NCBI RefSeq assembly: GCF_037893015.1
Contig: NC_133664.1
Location: 130,175,742 to 130,239,741, forward strand
Source: Macrotis lagotis
Lineage: Eukaryota; Chordata; Mammalia; Peramelemorphia; Peramelidae
Reading direction: 5' to 3'
DNA: 64,000 nucleotides
The position numbers and the translations under genes were made by a program. Of this stretch, positions 21,061 through 34,350 are shown in pieces. The notes under the pieces are model-generated. The model was not told the DNA's origin, did not search any database, and saw only the letters and a list, made by a program, of their open reading frames with translations. The number at the start of each line of letters is the position of its first letter. The first letter of the stretch is position 1.

Positions 21061-21780
21061 GTTATACTGCACACCTATCAGATTGGCTAAATTGATAGAA
21101 GAATGAAATAACAAATGTTGGTGGGTATGTGGAAAAATCAGGACACTTAAAAGACTTTTGGTGGAACTGTGAAATGATCCAACCATTTTGGAGAACAGTC
21201 TAGAATTGTGTCCAAAGAGTTTAAAAAATTGTATATATTCTTTAACCCAGAAATATCATTATTAGATCCATTTCCCAAGGTGATCAGTGGAAAAAAGAAA
21301 AGAATCTATATGTTTTACAACATTTATAGAAACTCTCTTTGTGATGGCAAAGAAATGGAAACTGAAGGGATGCCCATTGAATGGAGAATGACTGAATAAG
21401 TTGTGGCATAGCTTGTGATGGAATACTACTGTGCTGTAAGAAATGATGAGCAGATTGATTTTAGAAAAAAAAATTGAGATATTTGCATGAAATAATGAAA
21501 AGTGAAACGAGTTGAACAAGAGAAGATTGTATATTGTAATAATAATATTGTTTGAAGAACAATTGTGAACAACCAAGTTATTCTGAGTATTATAAATATT
21601 CAAATCAAATACAAAGGAACCTATAACGGAAAGAGAAAGAACTGATATGGTTTTACATAATATGGTTTTACATGTATTTATATACCTGTTTCAAATGGTG
21701 ACCTTCTCAGCATGGGGATGGAGGAAGAGAGATACTTCAGAACTTAAAATATAATTCCCCCCCCCAATTAAATAAAAATA
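21061..21780 (+). mobile_element. L1 LINE 3' end
   Basis: Starts 'cacacctatcagattggcta' (ORF2 C-terminal region), then 'gatccaaccattttggagaa', 'tggcaaagaaatggaaactg', 'tgcccattgaatggagaatg', 'ctgtgctgtaagaaatgatg' and a 3' UTR. Marsupial L1 in order, with no open frame. Confidence 0.88.
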
Positions 21781-21944
21781 TCTTGTTCCAGATACTTAGT
21801 AATACAGCAATCATTGTCACATCACTATTTCAAATGTCACTATATTACCCACCTTTCTTGACTATTATAATAGCCTCCTATAAGCTCTTACTGACTAAGA
21901 TTTATCCTCTTTTCCTTTCATATTGCTGACAGACTAATCTTTCT

Positions 21945-22572
21945 CCTTTTTTATAATTCTATTTTTTCCAATTACATATAAAGATTTTCAACATTTTCAA
22001 CATTCAGTTTTTGTAATATTTTTGAGTTCCAAATTTTCCTTCATCCTTCTTTTTCCTCTCTCCTCTCCAGGACTGCAAATGATTGGTTATATATGATCAT
22101 GTAAGATCCATTTCTATATTAGTCATGTTGTGAAAGAATCAAAACTAACGGGGAAAACCATGAGAAATAAAAAAAATAAATTTGAAAAAGTGAAAATAGT
22201 TGGGGGGGGGAACTAGGTGACTCAATGAATTATAATTCTGGAGTCAGGATAGCCTGAGTTCTTATCTGGAACCCTTGATACTTATGAACTGAGTGACTAT
22301 GGCAACCCATTGCCTTGCAAAAACCAAAAGAAAAGAAAAAAATAGTATGCTTTGCTCTGCATTTAGCCTCCATATTTCCTTCTCTGGATGTGGATAATAT
22401 TTTCCATGACAAATGGAAACTGTCTTTGGTTACTGGACAAATGGAAACTGTCTTTGGTTACTGTGTGGTTGAGAAGAGCTGTCTATCATAATTGATCATC
22501 ACATAATACTGCTGTTGCTGTATACAATATTCTCTTGGTTCTGCTCACCTCACTCAGTATCATTTCATGTAA
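21945..22572 (-). mobile_element. L1 3' end inserted in L2, with target-site duplication
   Basis: Antisense L1 3' UTR: 'gagttccaaattttccttca', 'ggatgtggataatattttcc', 'gagaagagctgtctatcata', 'ttctgctcacctcactcagt'. It is bounded by CAGACTAATCTTTCT (21930-21944) and CAGATTAATCTTTCT (22573-22587), 14 of 15 identical, in L2 sequence. It contains SINE A at 22201-22338 and a 28-bp tandem duplication (22408-22435, 22436-22463). Confidence 0.93.
22201..22338 (+). mobile_element. SINE A inside L1
   Basis: Diverged SINE A: 'aactaggtgactcaatgaat', 'ctggagtcaggatagcctga', ending 'cccattgccttgcaaaaacc'. The flanks AAAATAGT occur at 22193-22200 and 22339-22346. Removing it restores the usual L1 text 'aaaatagtatgctt'. 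Confidence 0.9.
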
Positions 22573-23115
22573 CAGATTAATCTTTCTTATGCATAGGTAT
22601 GCCTCATGACTTTTTCACTCAAAAATGTTCAATGACCAATTAAGTAAAATGCAGATACCTTTGCCTGGCACTTAAGACTTCATATTCTTGATCTTTTCCA
22701 GGTTTAGATTGTATTATGTCCTGTCAAGTATTTTATTCTTCAGCAAAACTGGACTACTCTCAGTCCCTTATCATGTCCTGTACTTTCCCAACTCCATTCA
22801 TTTGTTCTTGTTCTTTCCTAGGCTAATATATTTTTTCTTTTCCCTCCAGTTGAATTTCTACCTATCCTTTAAAACTCAATTTAAACTTTTCCTCATCAGT
22901 GAGGCTTTTGTGATGCTCCAATAGCAAAATTCCCCCCAGACTTTTACTAGCATCTCTTTTTGTGCATCCTGATACATTTATTCTATATAATTTTATTCCA
23001 TGGCTATCCATGTATGTGTCATCATCATTGTACTAGACCAAGAACTTTAAGAGGACAAAAACCTTGTCTTGTATGAATTTTGTGTCTTGTCTAGCATCCA
23101 GCACACTTTAAAATA

Positions 23116-26011
23116 ATATTGAATTTTTTTATATCAATGAACTGTCTACACTGCAAGAAAATTGTTAAGAAATTAAAAATACTAGTTCTACCACTCCTGA
23201 GGCTCTCTTAATGAACCATGGTGAATTGGATTGAATAAATCTCTTGGTCTTGCCCAGTTTTGTCCAACACATATTGTTACAGACTAGGCTACTCCCTCTA
23301 AAGTGAGAGAATGAGGAAGACATGGATTGGCTGCCAAGCCTGGAGGTACTTTAGTAGATTGGCTACAAATTGGCATCATTGGATGAAGAACTGGGTGTCA
23401 GGGTATGCAAGGAAAATGCCTCAAATTGTTAGTACTCTCCAGTTGCTGAATTAATTTTCTGTCATTCTGGTATCCTCTAACTCAAGGAAAAATCATATTG
23501 AATGAAGACATTTCTACTCTCATTTAGAATGAGCCACAGAATAGATAAGAGGGCAAATTTGTCCAAACAAGGGAATTAATTGAATATTCTGATTTGCCTG
23601 CAAAATCTCACTTCCACTTCTCAAATCATGTGACTGGATCTTGGGCAATCATAACCATGTTTAATGAAGAGCACAGGACACCAAGAATGGACAGTGGGGT
23701 GAGCATGGGAAATATAGACAAATAATTAAAGAGAATGAGAGATATAAAATAGGCATGTGTAAAGTCCTGGGATAGGAAGCATGATACAGAAATGTATTTT
23801 GAAGTCATTACATAATTCTGTGCAAAGAGATGGTGAGTTGATATGCCTTTTAGAGAGTTTCCAAGTGCAACTTGTACCTGTAAATAAATGCCATACAATT
23901 GCCAAAGGATTTACTGTAATGTGCAGGTCCTTCTGTTGGTCTCTGGACTTTTTCTAAGTGCCAATGGAGAATGTAGGCAGTCCCTTGGTTATTCTTTACT
24001 TCAGTTATTGTGTTAATCCATCTTTTTTTTTCTGGTCATACATTTCTTTGATGATGTCCTTTATACCCATCATACCTTTTCAATGCTCTTTGGGAGTTGA
24101 AACAATGTAAAAAAAATAAAAAAACTGTAAATGAAAATAGGACCAATACTACTGCCTCCATTAGTCCCTATAAGTAATTTAGACAACTTAACAAACTACT
24201 CACTGATTTTTTAAAAAATAATTGTTGTTTTAAAGACTTTTAGCATCCTAGCAGGTCTTACCATTTCATTGCTTTCCTCATCAAATCTGGCTTTTCTACA
24301 GCTCCCTTCCTTTTACATAGATCTTGTTCCTATTACTTTTAATATTCAACTCTTTTACATATAAAGTAAAATTCATAAAGCTTTGCATTCATTTATAGGA
24401 ATATACACCAAGTCTTACATATTTGCTAAATTATATAGTTATTGACTTTTAATATACTTTCTTTTGGAAGACATAAGTGTGTCATCAAAGTTAAGATTAA
24501 TACTGGAGAGAACTCTGTCTTTTGTCAAAATGTTTCAAACTTCATCTTCATGCCCAATTCTCTGAATTGTCTTTTTAACCAAGTATTCAGAGAAAGAAGT
24601 GCTCTATAACTTGAAAAGAATGCATTACATTTAAATGTATTCCCAAGGGACTGGAATTTATGAAAAATGATTCCTGTTGAGACATACTTTATTCCATTAC
24701 TCCATTCATCAGCCTGTCTCAAGAACTAAAACTTCGCCATTAAGTGCTAAAGCTGGCAGATGGAACTGGATATTGGCATCAGTCCTGAAAAGAACACCTA
24801 AAAGCTTAGACCACCTGGATTATACCAAGTATTCAGTAGAAATTAGAAGAAAGCTATTGACGTTGCTGGCAGTAAGCTGAAATTGCTATTAAAAACCCCT
24901 TCACATTATTATTGAACATTTGAATAGTACTTGTCTTTCCAGTATCCTCTAGGAAAGAACATTAGGTTTCAAGGCTTGTGGTTTTTGTGTGAGTCTATTG
25001 GGTTTTTTTTTCTTGTTTGTTTGTTTTTGGTGGGTGGGAGTGAGGAGGATGTAGGGGAACAAAGAATCAAATGAGAAATGCTGATGGTGTCTATAGATGT
25101 GAGTTCTCATGTGGTCCTTAATAGTAATAAGAGCCTCTAGAGGCGTTTTCTTTTTAATGCTTAATACGTTTAAGCCTTGTGCTTTCAAAAAACCATTTTC
25201 TTCCCGAGCTCACTAACCCTTCAAAAGGCTTAAATAAACACTGTGTTCTATTTTACAGTTTGTATCTGATGACTTGTTACATCAACTTACATAGAATTAT
25301 TTTTCCCATTAGCTTCTGCATTGCTCCTAGTGAGGTATACCTGAATAGAATCAAGGTGCTGATGTGGCCCACTAGAAAGAACTGTCCTTTCATAACCTGC
25401 CTATCCTTGCCAGCTCTCTATAAACCCCTGACTCCTGCTTAAGACCAACAGAGGTTTGAGTGCATGAAGGCCATCACCCCAATGATGAACGCTGTCCTAA
25501 GGTGTGAGACAATGAATCTGCAATTTTCATTGGTCAAGTCTTACAGTCTAAGAGAACTACCCCCTTCCACACACACATACAGATTCTCCCCTGTTCCTTT
25601 TTTTCTGTTCTGTTTTTTTTGTTCAGTTTTGCTTTTTAAGTATCTGTATTGTGTACTTTATTTTCTTTTTATCAGCTGGGGCCTATTCACCTCTAGTTTT
25701 GTCAATTGTCTTTTTGTTTGAAAGAAACCAGCCTCCAAATTTCTGAATCAGGGCAATGTGTTTGCCAAAGCACAATATTCTACCAATAGCAAAGAAGCAT
25801 AAGTGGGCATAGAAAATGGGTGTGGTCACCGGCACAGCTGGGAGAATATTTCCACTAGCCCTAAAATTGAGGGGAAGGAGAAAAGCCAAAGATGGTATGG
25901 TTGAGCCCTATTCAAATACAAATACCTCTAAAAATCCTAGGAGTAAGAACAACAGTAACATATGTGTAGGTCTCACAACAGTCCTGTAAGGGAATCAGTA
26001 AAGGTAGCAAG
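23116..26011. other. No gene; long stretch without recognised repeats
   Basis: Nearly 2.9 kb in which I see no SINE, L1 or L2 text. Short frames only; the longest lack family features. T-rich runs occur at 25010 and 25600-25640. Confidence 0.4.
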
Positions 26012-26023
26012 CATCTAAAATGT

Positions 26024-26171
26024 ATTTTTTTTTGCAAGGCAATGGGGTTAAGTGGCTTGCCCAAGGCCACACAGCTAGGTCATTATTAAGTGTCTGAGAC
26101 CGGATTTGAACCCAGGTACTCCTGATTCCAGGGTCGGTGCTTTATCCACTGTGCCACCTAGCTGCCCCAAA
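26024..26171 (-). mobile_element. SINE A with 12-bp target-site duplication
   Basis: Complete and well preserved: 'gcaaggcaatggggttaagt', 'cccaaggccacacagctagg', 'ctgtgccacctagctgcccc'. Perfect CATCTAAAATGT at 26012-26023 and 26172-26183. Confidence 0.97.
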
Positions 26172-26494
26172 CATCTAAAATGTTAACAGTCAACTAGGAA
26201 GTTTCTTTGGAATAGTTTTTTTTTAATACTGGGGAGGGGAGAGAGAGCTTGAGTACCATAGACAACAAAGAAAAGAGAGGAGGGGCAGTCCACATGTGGG
26301 GAAAGGGAGATATTATGGGGAAGGGTGTAGCCAAAGAGAAACTTTTTTTACTTCACCATTTACCTAAGACTGGTTCCACTCACATTTGCAAAGTAGTCCA
26401 GAAATAACTACTTTGGGAAAGTAATTCAATGTTACACTTTGTTATATCAGGAAATGATAGTCTGATTTTTTTAAAAATCTATATAAAACAAGAG

Positions 26495-26965
26495 CTCTTA
26501 TCCTATGGTCTATGAACCTTCAAGAGATTTGTGGTTAAATTTCAGAAGTTCTATAAACTTAAATAAGGGGAAAAGATCACATCTTTGTTATCTTTATTTT
26601 TAATAACATCTTACTAAAGTTTAGCATTTCCTTTGTTAATTAAAAAAATTATTTTAAAGAGTGTTCATTGGCTTCACCAGACTTCCAGAATAGTTAACAG
26701 AGGACTAAGCTGGAGTAAACTTGATGTTGAACTACAAATGTTGAGATACAATTGTTAAATTTTCATTGAGAGCATTTACAGAAATCAGCTAACACCGAAT
26801 TAGGACTGAAATGACTATTTTGTTAATTGACTAGATTTAAGAAAGTGATGGGAAAAGTGTTAATGAATATTAAACTTAAAAGTGTGTCCTACATAATTTT
26901 TTTTCTTGGAGATCTGGTTATTAACATTTACCAGCACATTCCCGACTTCAGGACAAAAAGTTAAG
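26495..26965. mobile_element. Possible hAT-like DNA transposon relic
   Basis: 'cctatggtctatgaaccttc', 'tttagcatttcctttgttaa', 'attggcttcaccagacttcc' and the right end 'aaaaagttaagaaccctttg' recall an old mammalian non-autonomous hAT element whose ends read near CAGGGGTTCTTAACC. A second repeat (26695-26945) is inserted. The family name is not certain. Confidence 0.45.
26695..26945. repeat. Unnamed dispersed repeat (family X), longest copy
   Basis: Shares 'cattgagagcatttacagaa', 'atcagctaacaccg', 'ttaagaaagtgatgggaaaa' and 'taacatttaccagcacattc' with the copies near 16800 and 29000. Confidence 0.5.
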
Positions 26966-27149
26966 AACCCTTTGACCTACAATGTTCCAGGACAAGGGAA
27001 GGGACAATTGATCCCTCCCTAAGAGAGTCCTCCATATAATGAGGGAGTGTTTATTCTTGATTGTACTAAGATAGTACTAATATTATCCCACTGCTCATTT
27101 TCTGAAAATATTTCCTAGGGTCATGACTAGCAAAGGAAAGTTGGTGATA

Positions 27150-27770
27150 TGTAATATATAAAAACTAAAAAATTAATTAAATTAATTTTAATTACATTTT
27201 AAATCTCAACCTATCTCTTTCCCTCCCTCCCCAACCCACCCTAGAGAAGGCCACCATCTGGCACAGATACAAAAATAGAGATGTCTCTATCTCTCTGTGT
27301 GTAATATAATATATACCTCTGTTTTTCAGTTATTTCTCTGGAGATGAATAGCATCTTCCTTCATGGGTCCTCTGTAATTGAATTTGAGTATTTATACACA
27401 CAACAATTTGGTTGTTCAGTTATTGCTGTTACTGCTTGGTTCTACTCACTGTACTCATTTCATGCAGTCTTTCCATGTTTTTTTCTAAAATCTACCAGCT
27501 CATCATTTCTTACAGTAGAGTAGTATTCCATTACAACTTGGGTATTTATCACAACTGATATAGCTATTCCCCAACTGATGAGCACCCCTCAATTTCTCAT
27601 TCTTTGCCACTACAAACAGAGCTGAGACAAATTTTTGAGAATATATAGATTCTTATCCTTTTACCTTGATCACTTTGGGAGCAACAGGTCTAATAGTGGT
27701 ATTGCTGAATCAAAGGGTATACACACTTTTATTCCTCTTTAGGCAATAACCAAAAATTTTAAGATTAGAA
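27150..27770 (-). mobile_element. L1 LINE 3' end
   Basis: Antisense L1: 'ggttctactcactgtactca', 'agtagagtagtattccatta', 'attccccaactgatgagcac', 'gttgctcccaaagtgatcaa' in complement. 5'-truncated and diverged. Confidence 0.85.
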
Positions 27771-27839
27771 TTTACCTAATTTAAGTAAGTTGTATTTTTG
27801 AACTGAATAACTTGACTTTCAGAATAAGGTAGGTAGATC

Positions 27840-28760
27840 CTGCAGACCATCCCCTCCTTTTAGTTACTCTTTTCCTTTGACTTCTAGGACATTATAGTTC
27901 TTCAAGCTATCTGATTATTCTTTTTCAATCTCTTTTGAAGGTTCATCATCAATCTATTCAACCTGGGTATAAATTTTTTTTAAGGTTTTAGCAAGGCAGT
28001 GGGGTTAAATGGCTTGCCCAGGGCCACACAGCTAGGTAATTATTAAGTGTCTGAGGCTGGATTTGAACTCAGGTACTCCTGACTCCAGGGCTGGTGCTCT
28101 ATCCTCTATGCCACCTAGCCTCCCCTAACCTGGGTATTTTTAATGATTCTGGTTTTCTTCTGATTTTTTCTTCTTTTCCTTGATGATCTCATCAACTTCA
28201 ATTAGCACCAACTTACAAATAACTCATATCACCAACTACCTGCTATTTAATTCTACCTCTCCCTTGATGTTACATTGGATCTCAAATTCACTGTCTAAAA
28301 CAAAACTGATCATTCCTTCCAAATCTTCTCCTCCAAACCTTCCTATTTCTTTGAGTGCCACCACTAATTCCCCTATTTACTCAAGTTCTCAAGCATGGAA
28401 CCATCCCTAACTCTTCCCTCTTTTTTATCTTCCACATCTATACGTTTGCCCATTCTACTCCCTCATTATCTCTTGAGACAATGCCCTATTCACATGACCT
28501 ACTCTAAAGCTGGCGCTTATCTCCTATCAACTGGGTTGATGCTATAGCTTCCTAATTGGTGTCCTTGCTTTTATTCTTTCCCCTCTCAAACTTATGCTCC
28601 ATACAACTGCCAAAATGTAGATTCCTAATCTATCTAATGTAGATCTGGCAGGGTCATTTCTTTGCTTCAGAGTCTTCATTGGATGCTATATTGGCTTTAA
28701 GACTAAATAGAAATGATATGCCTGTGCAAATTATTTCCACAATACCTGTGATACATTCCC
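27840..28760 (+). mobile_element. L2 LINE internal part, split by a SINE
   Basis: Sense L2: 'ttgatgatctcatcaacttc', 'tcatatcaccaactacctgc', 'gttacattggatctcaaatt', 'cctccaaaccttcctatttc', 'catccctaactcttccctct', 'gtcatttctttgcttcagag' and 'tcttcattggatgctatatt', matching the L2 region upstream of its 3' end. A SINE A interrupts it at 27971-28126. Confidence 0.78.
27971..28126 (-). mobile_element. SINE A inside L2, with target-site duplication
   Basis: Complete reverse SINE A with T-rich tail and head 'atgccacctagcctcccc'. Perfect AACCTGGGTAT at 27960-27970 and 28127-28137. Confidence 0.95.
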
Positions 28761-28784
28761 TGATCATCTCCACAATTTAGAATC

Positions 28785-28985
28785 TTTGAGATCACAGATT
28801 TTGAAAGAAAAGAGACCTTTAAGATAATCTAATCACAACATCATAGAATCATGGATTTGAAACTGGAAAAAAACCATTAAGCCCAACCATCTCAACTTCC
28901 AGTTGAAAGCTGAAACCCAGAAGAGCAGAATGATTTACCCTAGACATATAAACATTTAGTGAAAGAAGGAGATTTAAACCAATGA
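28785..28985 (-). mobile_element. MIR-family SINE
   Basis: 'aatcatggatttgaaactgg', 'cattaagcccaaccatctca', then 'gaaacccagaagagcagaat' fits the antisense of a MIR-like SINE. Confidence 0.6.
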
Positions 28986-28989
28986 TGGG

Positions 28990-29160
28990 ATGGAGTCAGG
29001 CAGAACAAATTAGTGAGAACTGTCTATGAAATTTTCAGTGTGAGCCTTAATAACTTGAAATAAGAGCATGATTTGTGATTTTTATTATTTGGCTTTAAGA
29101 AAGTAGAAAAAATGTTAATAATGCTGATTAAGCTTTAAAATGTGCTGATTTTGCTTTTTT
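28990..29160. repeat. Unnamed dispersed repeat (family X)
   Basis: 'ttttcagtgtgagccttaat' and 'tttaagaaagtagaaaaaat' then 'gttaataatgctgattaagc' parallel the copy at 26695-26945. A possible continuation, 'gctgattgttaaacatttag', lies at 29641. Confidence 0.45.
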
Positions 29161-29331
29161 TTTGCCCTCAGAGTACTGATTTTTTATTAGCACAAGCAAA
29201 ATTTTATGTGATTAGTAACCAGCACATAAACATTGAGACAATATGCAGAAAAAAATCAATTCAGCAAAAATACACTGAAAGTCAAGAAAAAACATTAACT
29301 TTTTTGTTGGGTATCAACATATGGCAAATAA

Positions 29332-29434
29332 TGTCCCCCACAACTGTAACTCTCTTCCTCCTCATGATCACCTATTAGTATCCTTAGGTTTTTTCAGGCA
29401 TCAACTCAGGTACTACCTACTCTGTGAAACTTGC
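29332..29434 (+). repeat. 103-bp duplicated segment, copy 1
   Basis: From 'tgtcccccacaactgtaact' to 'actctgtgaaacttgc' this is identical to 30584-30686 except for one base (tcctcct here, tccttct there). The second copy continues as an L2 3' end; this one does not. Confidence 0.97.
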
Positions 29435-29904
29435 AAAGCCTCATAACCATAAAGCATGTCTAAATAATCAAAAAATATTATAGAAAACATCAAATTGAAA
29501 TCAGAAATAAAAGAACTTTCCTGGAATAAAAAGTGTAAAAATTTATTATGGATAATTTGAAAGTATATTTAAGTCTGTGCATGACAAACTCCAATGATAT
29601 CTCTTTCCTTCCCCCCTCACCCCACCCCAAGTTTCAGAGAGCTGATTGTTAAACATTTAGCAGAACACTACTGGTTTGACTCTGAGTTCTCTGAATAAAT
29701 CCTTTATTCTTTTCTCTATGCTTCTTTCAAGACTCATCTCAGAGGCTACCTATTTTTTGAATTCTTCTCTGTTCCTCTAGTAGTTGGTTTTCTCTCCTTC
29801 CTCAGATTGTCTTACACTGGTTTATTTGTATATTCCTACCCCCTCAAAAATGTAAGCTGCTAGAAGGTAGGAAATGGGTTTTTTATTTGTTTGTTTGTTT
29901 TTTG

Positions 29905-30117
29905 TAAACTAGGTGTCACAGTGCTTGGAGTCCTGGGCTTGAAGTTTGAGTCCTGACTAGGATACTTTTATGATCTTTGTAACCTTGATCAAATCATCTA
30001 ATCTTTCTTAGTCTCAGTTTCATTCGTTATCTGCAAAATAGAGAGATGGTAATAGCAGCTACCTTGCAGATTTGTAAGGATCAAATGAGAAAACAAATGG
30101 AAGACACTTTGCAAACT
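29905..30117 (+). mobile_element. MIR/CORE-SINE
   Basis: 'gtgcttggagtcctgggctt', 'gtctcagtttcattcgttat', 'gatcaaatgagaaaacaaat' and 'gacactttgcaaactta' follow the family from head to tail. Confidence 0.75.
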
Positions 30118-30118
30118 T

Positions 30119-30367
30119 AGTTGTTGTTCAGTTATTTCAGTCATGTCCAACATTTCATGATTCCATTTGAGGTTTTCTTGTTATTGGGTACTGGATGATT
30201 TGCCTTTTCCTCCTCCAGCTCACTTTACAGATGAGGAAACTGAGGCAAACAAGGGTAAGTGACTTGCCCAGGGTCACACATCTAGTACCTGAGACCAAGT
30301 ATAAACTGGAGAAGAATCTTCCAGATGCCCTAACTGAGCTAGAATACTCTAGCCACTGTGCTACCTA
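30119..30367 (-). mobile_element. SINE B
   Basis: Reverse SINE B: 'ttgttgttcagttatttcag', 'catttgaggttttcttgtta', 'cccagggtcacacatctagt', head 'agccactgtgctacctat'. It lies next to a MIR in the gap of the L2. Confidence 0.92.
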
Positions 30368-30583
30368 TTTTTATTTGTATTTTCAGCACCTAGACAGATT
30401 CTGGCAGATAGTCATTGCTTAATTGTTGCTTAGATTTTAAAAAAATACAGCAGACAGAAACAGTTGTCATATATATTTTACTTTTAAATTCTTTTCTTAA
30501 TAATAAAAAACAGAAATAATGTAGTAATAAAAGCTCTAGAATAGAAATTGGGAGACTTTGATCTTTAGCACTTTTACACAAGC

Positions 30584-30860
30584 TGTCCCCCACAACTGTA
30601 ACTCTCTTCCTTCTCATGATCACCTATTAGTATCCTTAGGTTTTTTCAGGCATCAACTCAGGTACTACCTACTCTGTGAAACTTGCTTGACCTCTCCAGT
30701 TAATGCTCTCCACCTTCTCAAATGTCTATGCTTATTTATCTGCACATCTGTCATAGCCCCTAGAGGAATAGGGGATATGGCAGAGGAATATCCTTTAGAC
30801 TAGGCTATATTTTTGCCTTTATATCTTCAGGGCCAAGACATCACACAACACAAGTTATTA
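30584..30860 (+). mobile_element. L2 3' end containing duplicate copy 2
   Basis: 30584-30686 is the second copy of the 103-bp duplication. The sequence continues as L2: 'tgctctccaccttctcaaat', 'cttatttatctgcacatctg', 'agcccctagaggaatagggg', 'tatatcttcagggccaagac'. This copy therefore sits in its original context. Confidence 0.8.
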
Positions 30861-30869
30861 ACAGATGTA

Positions 30870-33480
<2,611 letters not shown>

Positions 33481-33489
33481 TGCTTTAAC

Positions 33490-34005
33490 CTTATTTCCCT
33501 CTCTCTTCCAACTCTTACTATGTTAATATAGAAAAAATTTCACCGATTTTTCTCTTCAAAGCCCTCCAAAGCACTTAGAAAATCAGAATCAACAACTTTC
33601 ATTATGTCCTCATTATTCCCTAAACAATAGAAACAATTTCATTAATGATAGCTTCATTAGATTGGGTCAGAGTAGGAAAAAGAAGCTTGAAACCATCATC
33701 CTTCTTATTAATAGAATGAATGATTGGGTCACTGTCTTTTCTTCCAATATCAAAACTTTTGCTTTAAATACCAATTCTAAAAAGTTGCTCCATGACTTTC
33801 CTTAATAAAATTTCATCCTTCAAAAGCTGGAAAAACAAGAAAGGTAGAATTCTATTTTTTATTTGATATGCATAAATAAGGAGTCATTTCTTACTTGAGG
33901 GAAGATGATAAGAACCTTGAGAAAAAGTGATCTTCCTTCCTAGAGTTTCTCATAGAGAGGGGGAAAGAAACCATAACCTGGCATAATAATGATGATGTTG
34001 ATAGA
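33490..34005. other. No gene or recognised repeat
   Basis: Unassigned AT-rich DNA with no long frame. Confidence 0.45.
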
Positions 34006-34009
34006 ATAA

Positions 34010-34350
34010 CATTTTTATCCTTTAAGCTTTGCAAAGTTCTATACATATATATTAATTCATTTTATCCTCACAATATGCCTGTGAAAGGGGTGACAATTTT
34101 ATATCCATTTTGCAGGCAAGGAAACTGAGGCTAGCAGCAATTAAGTGACTTGTCCTCTTATTTATTTATTTTTTTTGCAAGGCAATGGGGTTAAGGGTCT
34201 TGCCCAAGGTTACACAGCTAGGTAATTATTAAGTGTCTAAGGCTACATTTGAACTCAGGTCCTCCTGACTTCCAGGACCAATGCTCTATCCACTGCTCCA
34301 CCTAGCTGCCCCTTGGTAACTTGTCTAGGCTCACATAGCTGATTGTAGAT
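34010..34350 (-). mobile_element. MIR split by a SINE A
   Basis: Antisense MIR: 'ttcattttatcctcacaata', 'ggcaaggaaactgaggctag', 'attaagtgacttgtc' then, after the SINE, 'aacttgtctaggctcacata'. Confidence 0.8.
34155..34315 (-). mobile_element. SINE A inside MIR
   Basis: Complete reverse SINE A with the head 'ctccacctagctgcccc'. The flanks GTGACTTGTC (34145-34154) and GTAACTTGTC (34316-34325) form a 9/10 target-site duplication. Confidence 0.93.

Larger units (their letters stand above)
20290..23115 (+). mobile_element. L2 LINE with several insertions
   Basis: Sense L2 text in order: 'catttgctcctgtgggttca', 'tctaactgtccctaagacat', then 'gactattataatagcctcct' (L2 'gactattgcaacagcctcct') at about 21860, and 'aaaaatgttcaatgaccaat', 'agtaaaatgcagataccttt', 'gcctggcacttaagacttca', 'aaactcaatttaaacttttc' and a terminal 'ctagcatccagcacacttt'. 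It is interrupted by a MIR, by a SINE/L1 unit and by an L1 bearing a SINE. The 5' limit is uncertain. Confidence 0.75.
29690..30432 (+). mobile_element. L2 LINE 3' end, split
   Basis: 'caagactcatctcagaggct', 'cttacactggtttatttgta', 'aaaatgtaagctgctagaag' run to about 29890. The L2 terminus 'tttcagcacctagacagatt' and 'agtcattgcttaattgttgc' resumes at 30368. The repeat TTTTTATTTGT stands at both break points (29880-29890, 30368-30378). Confidence 0.75.
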
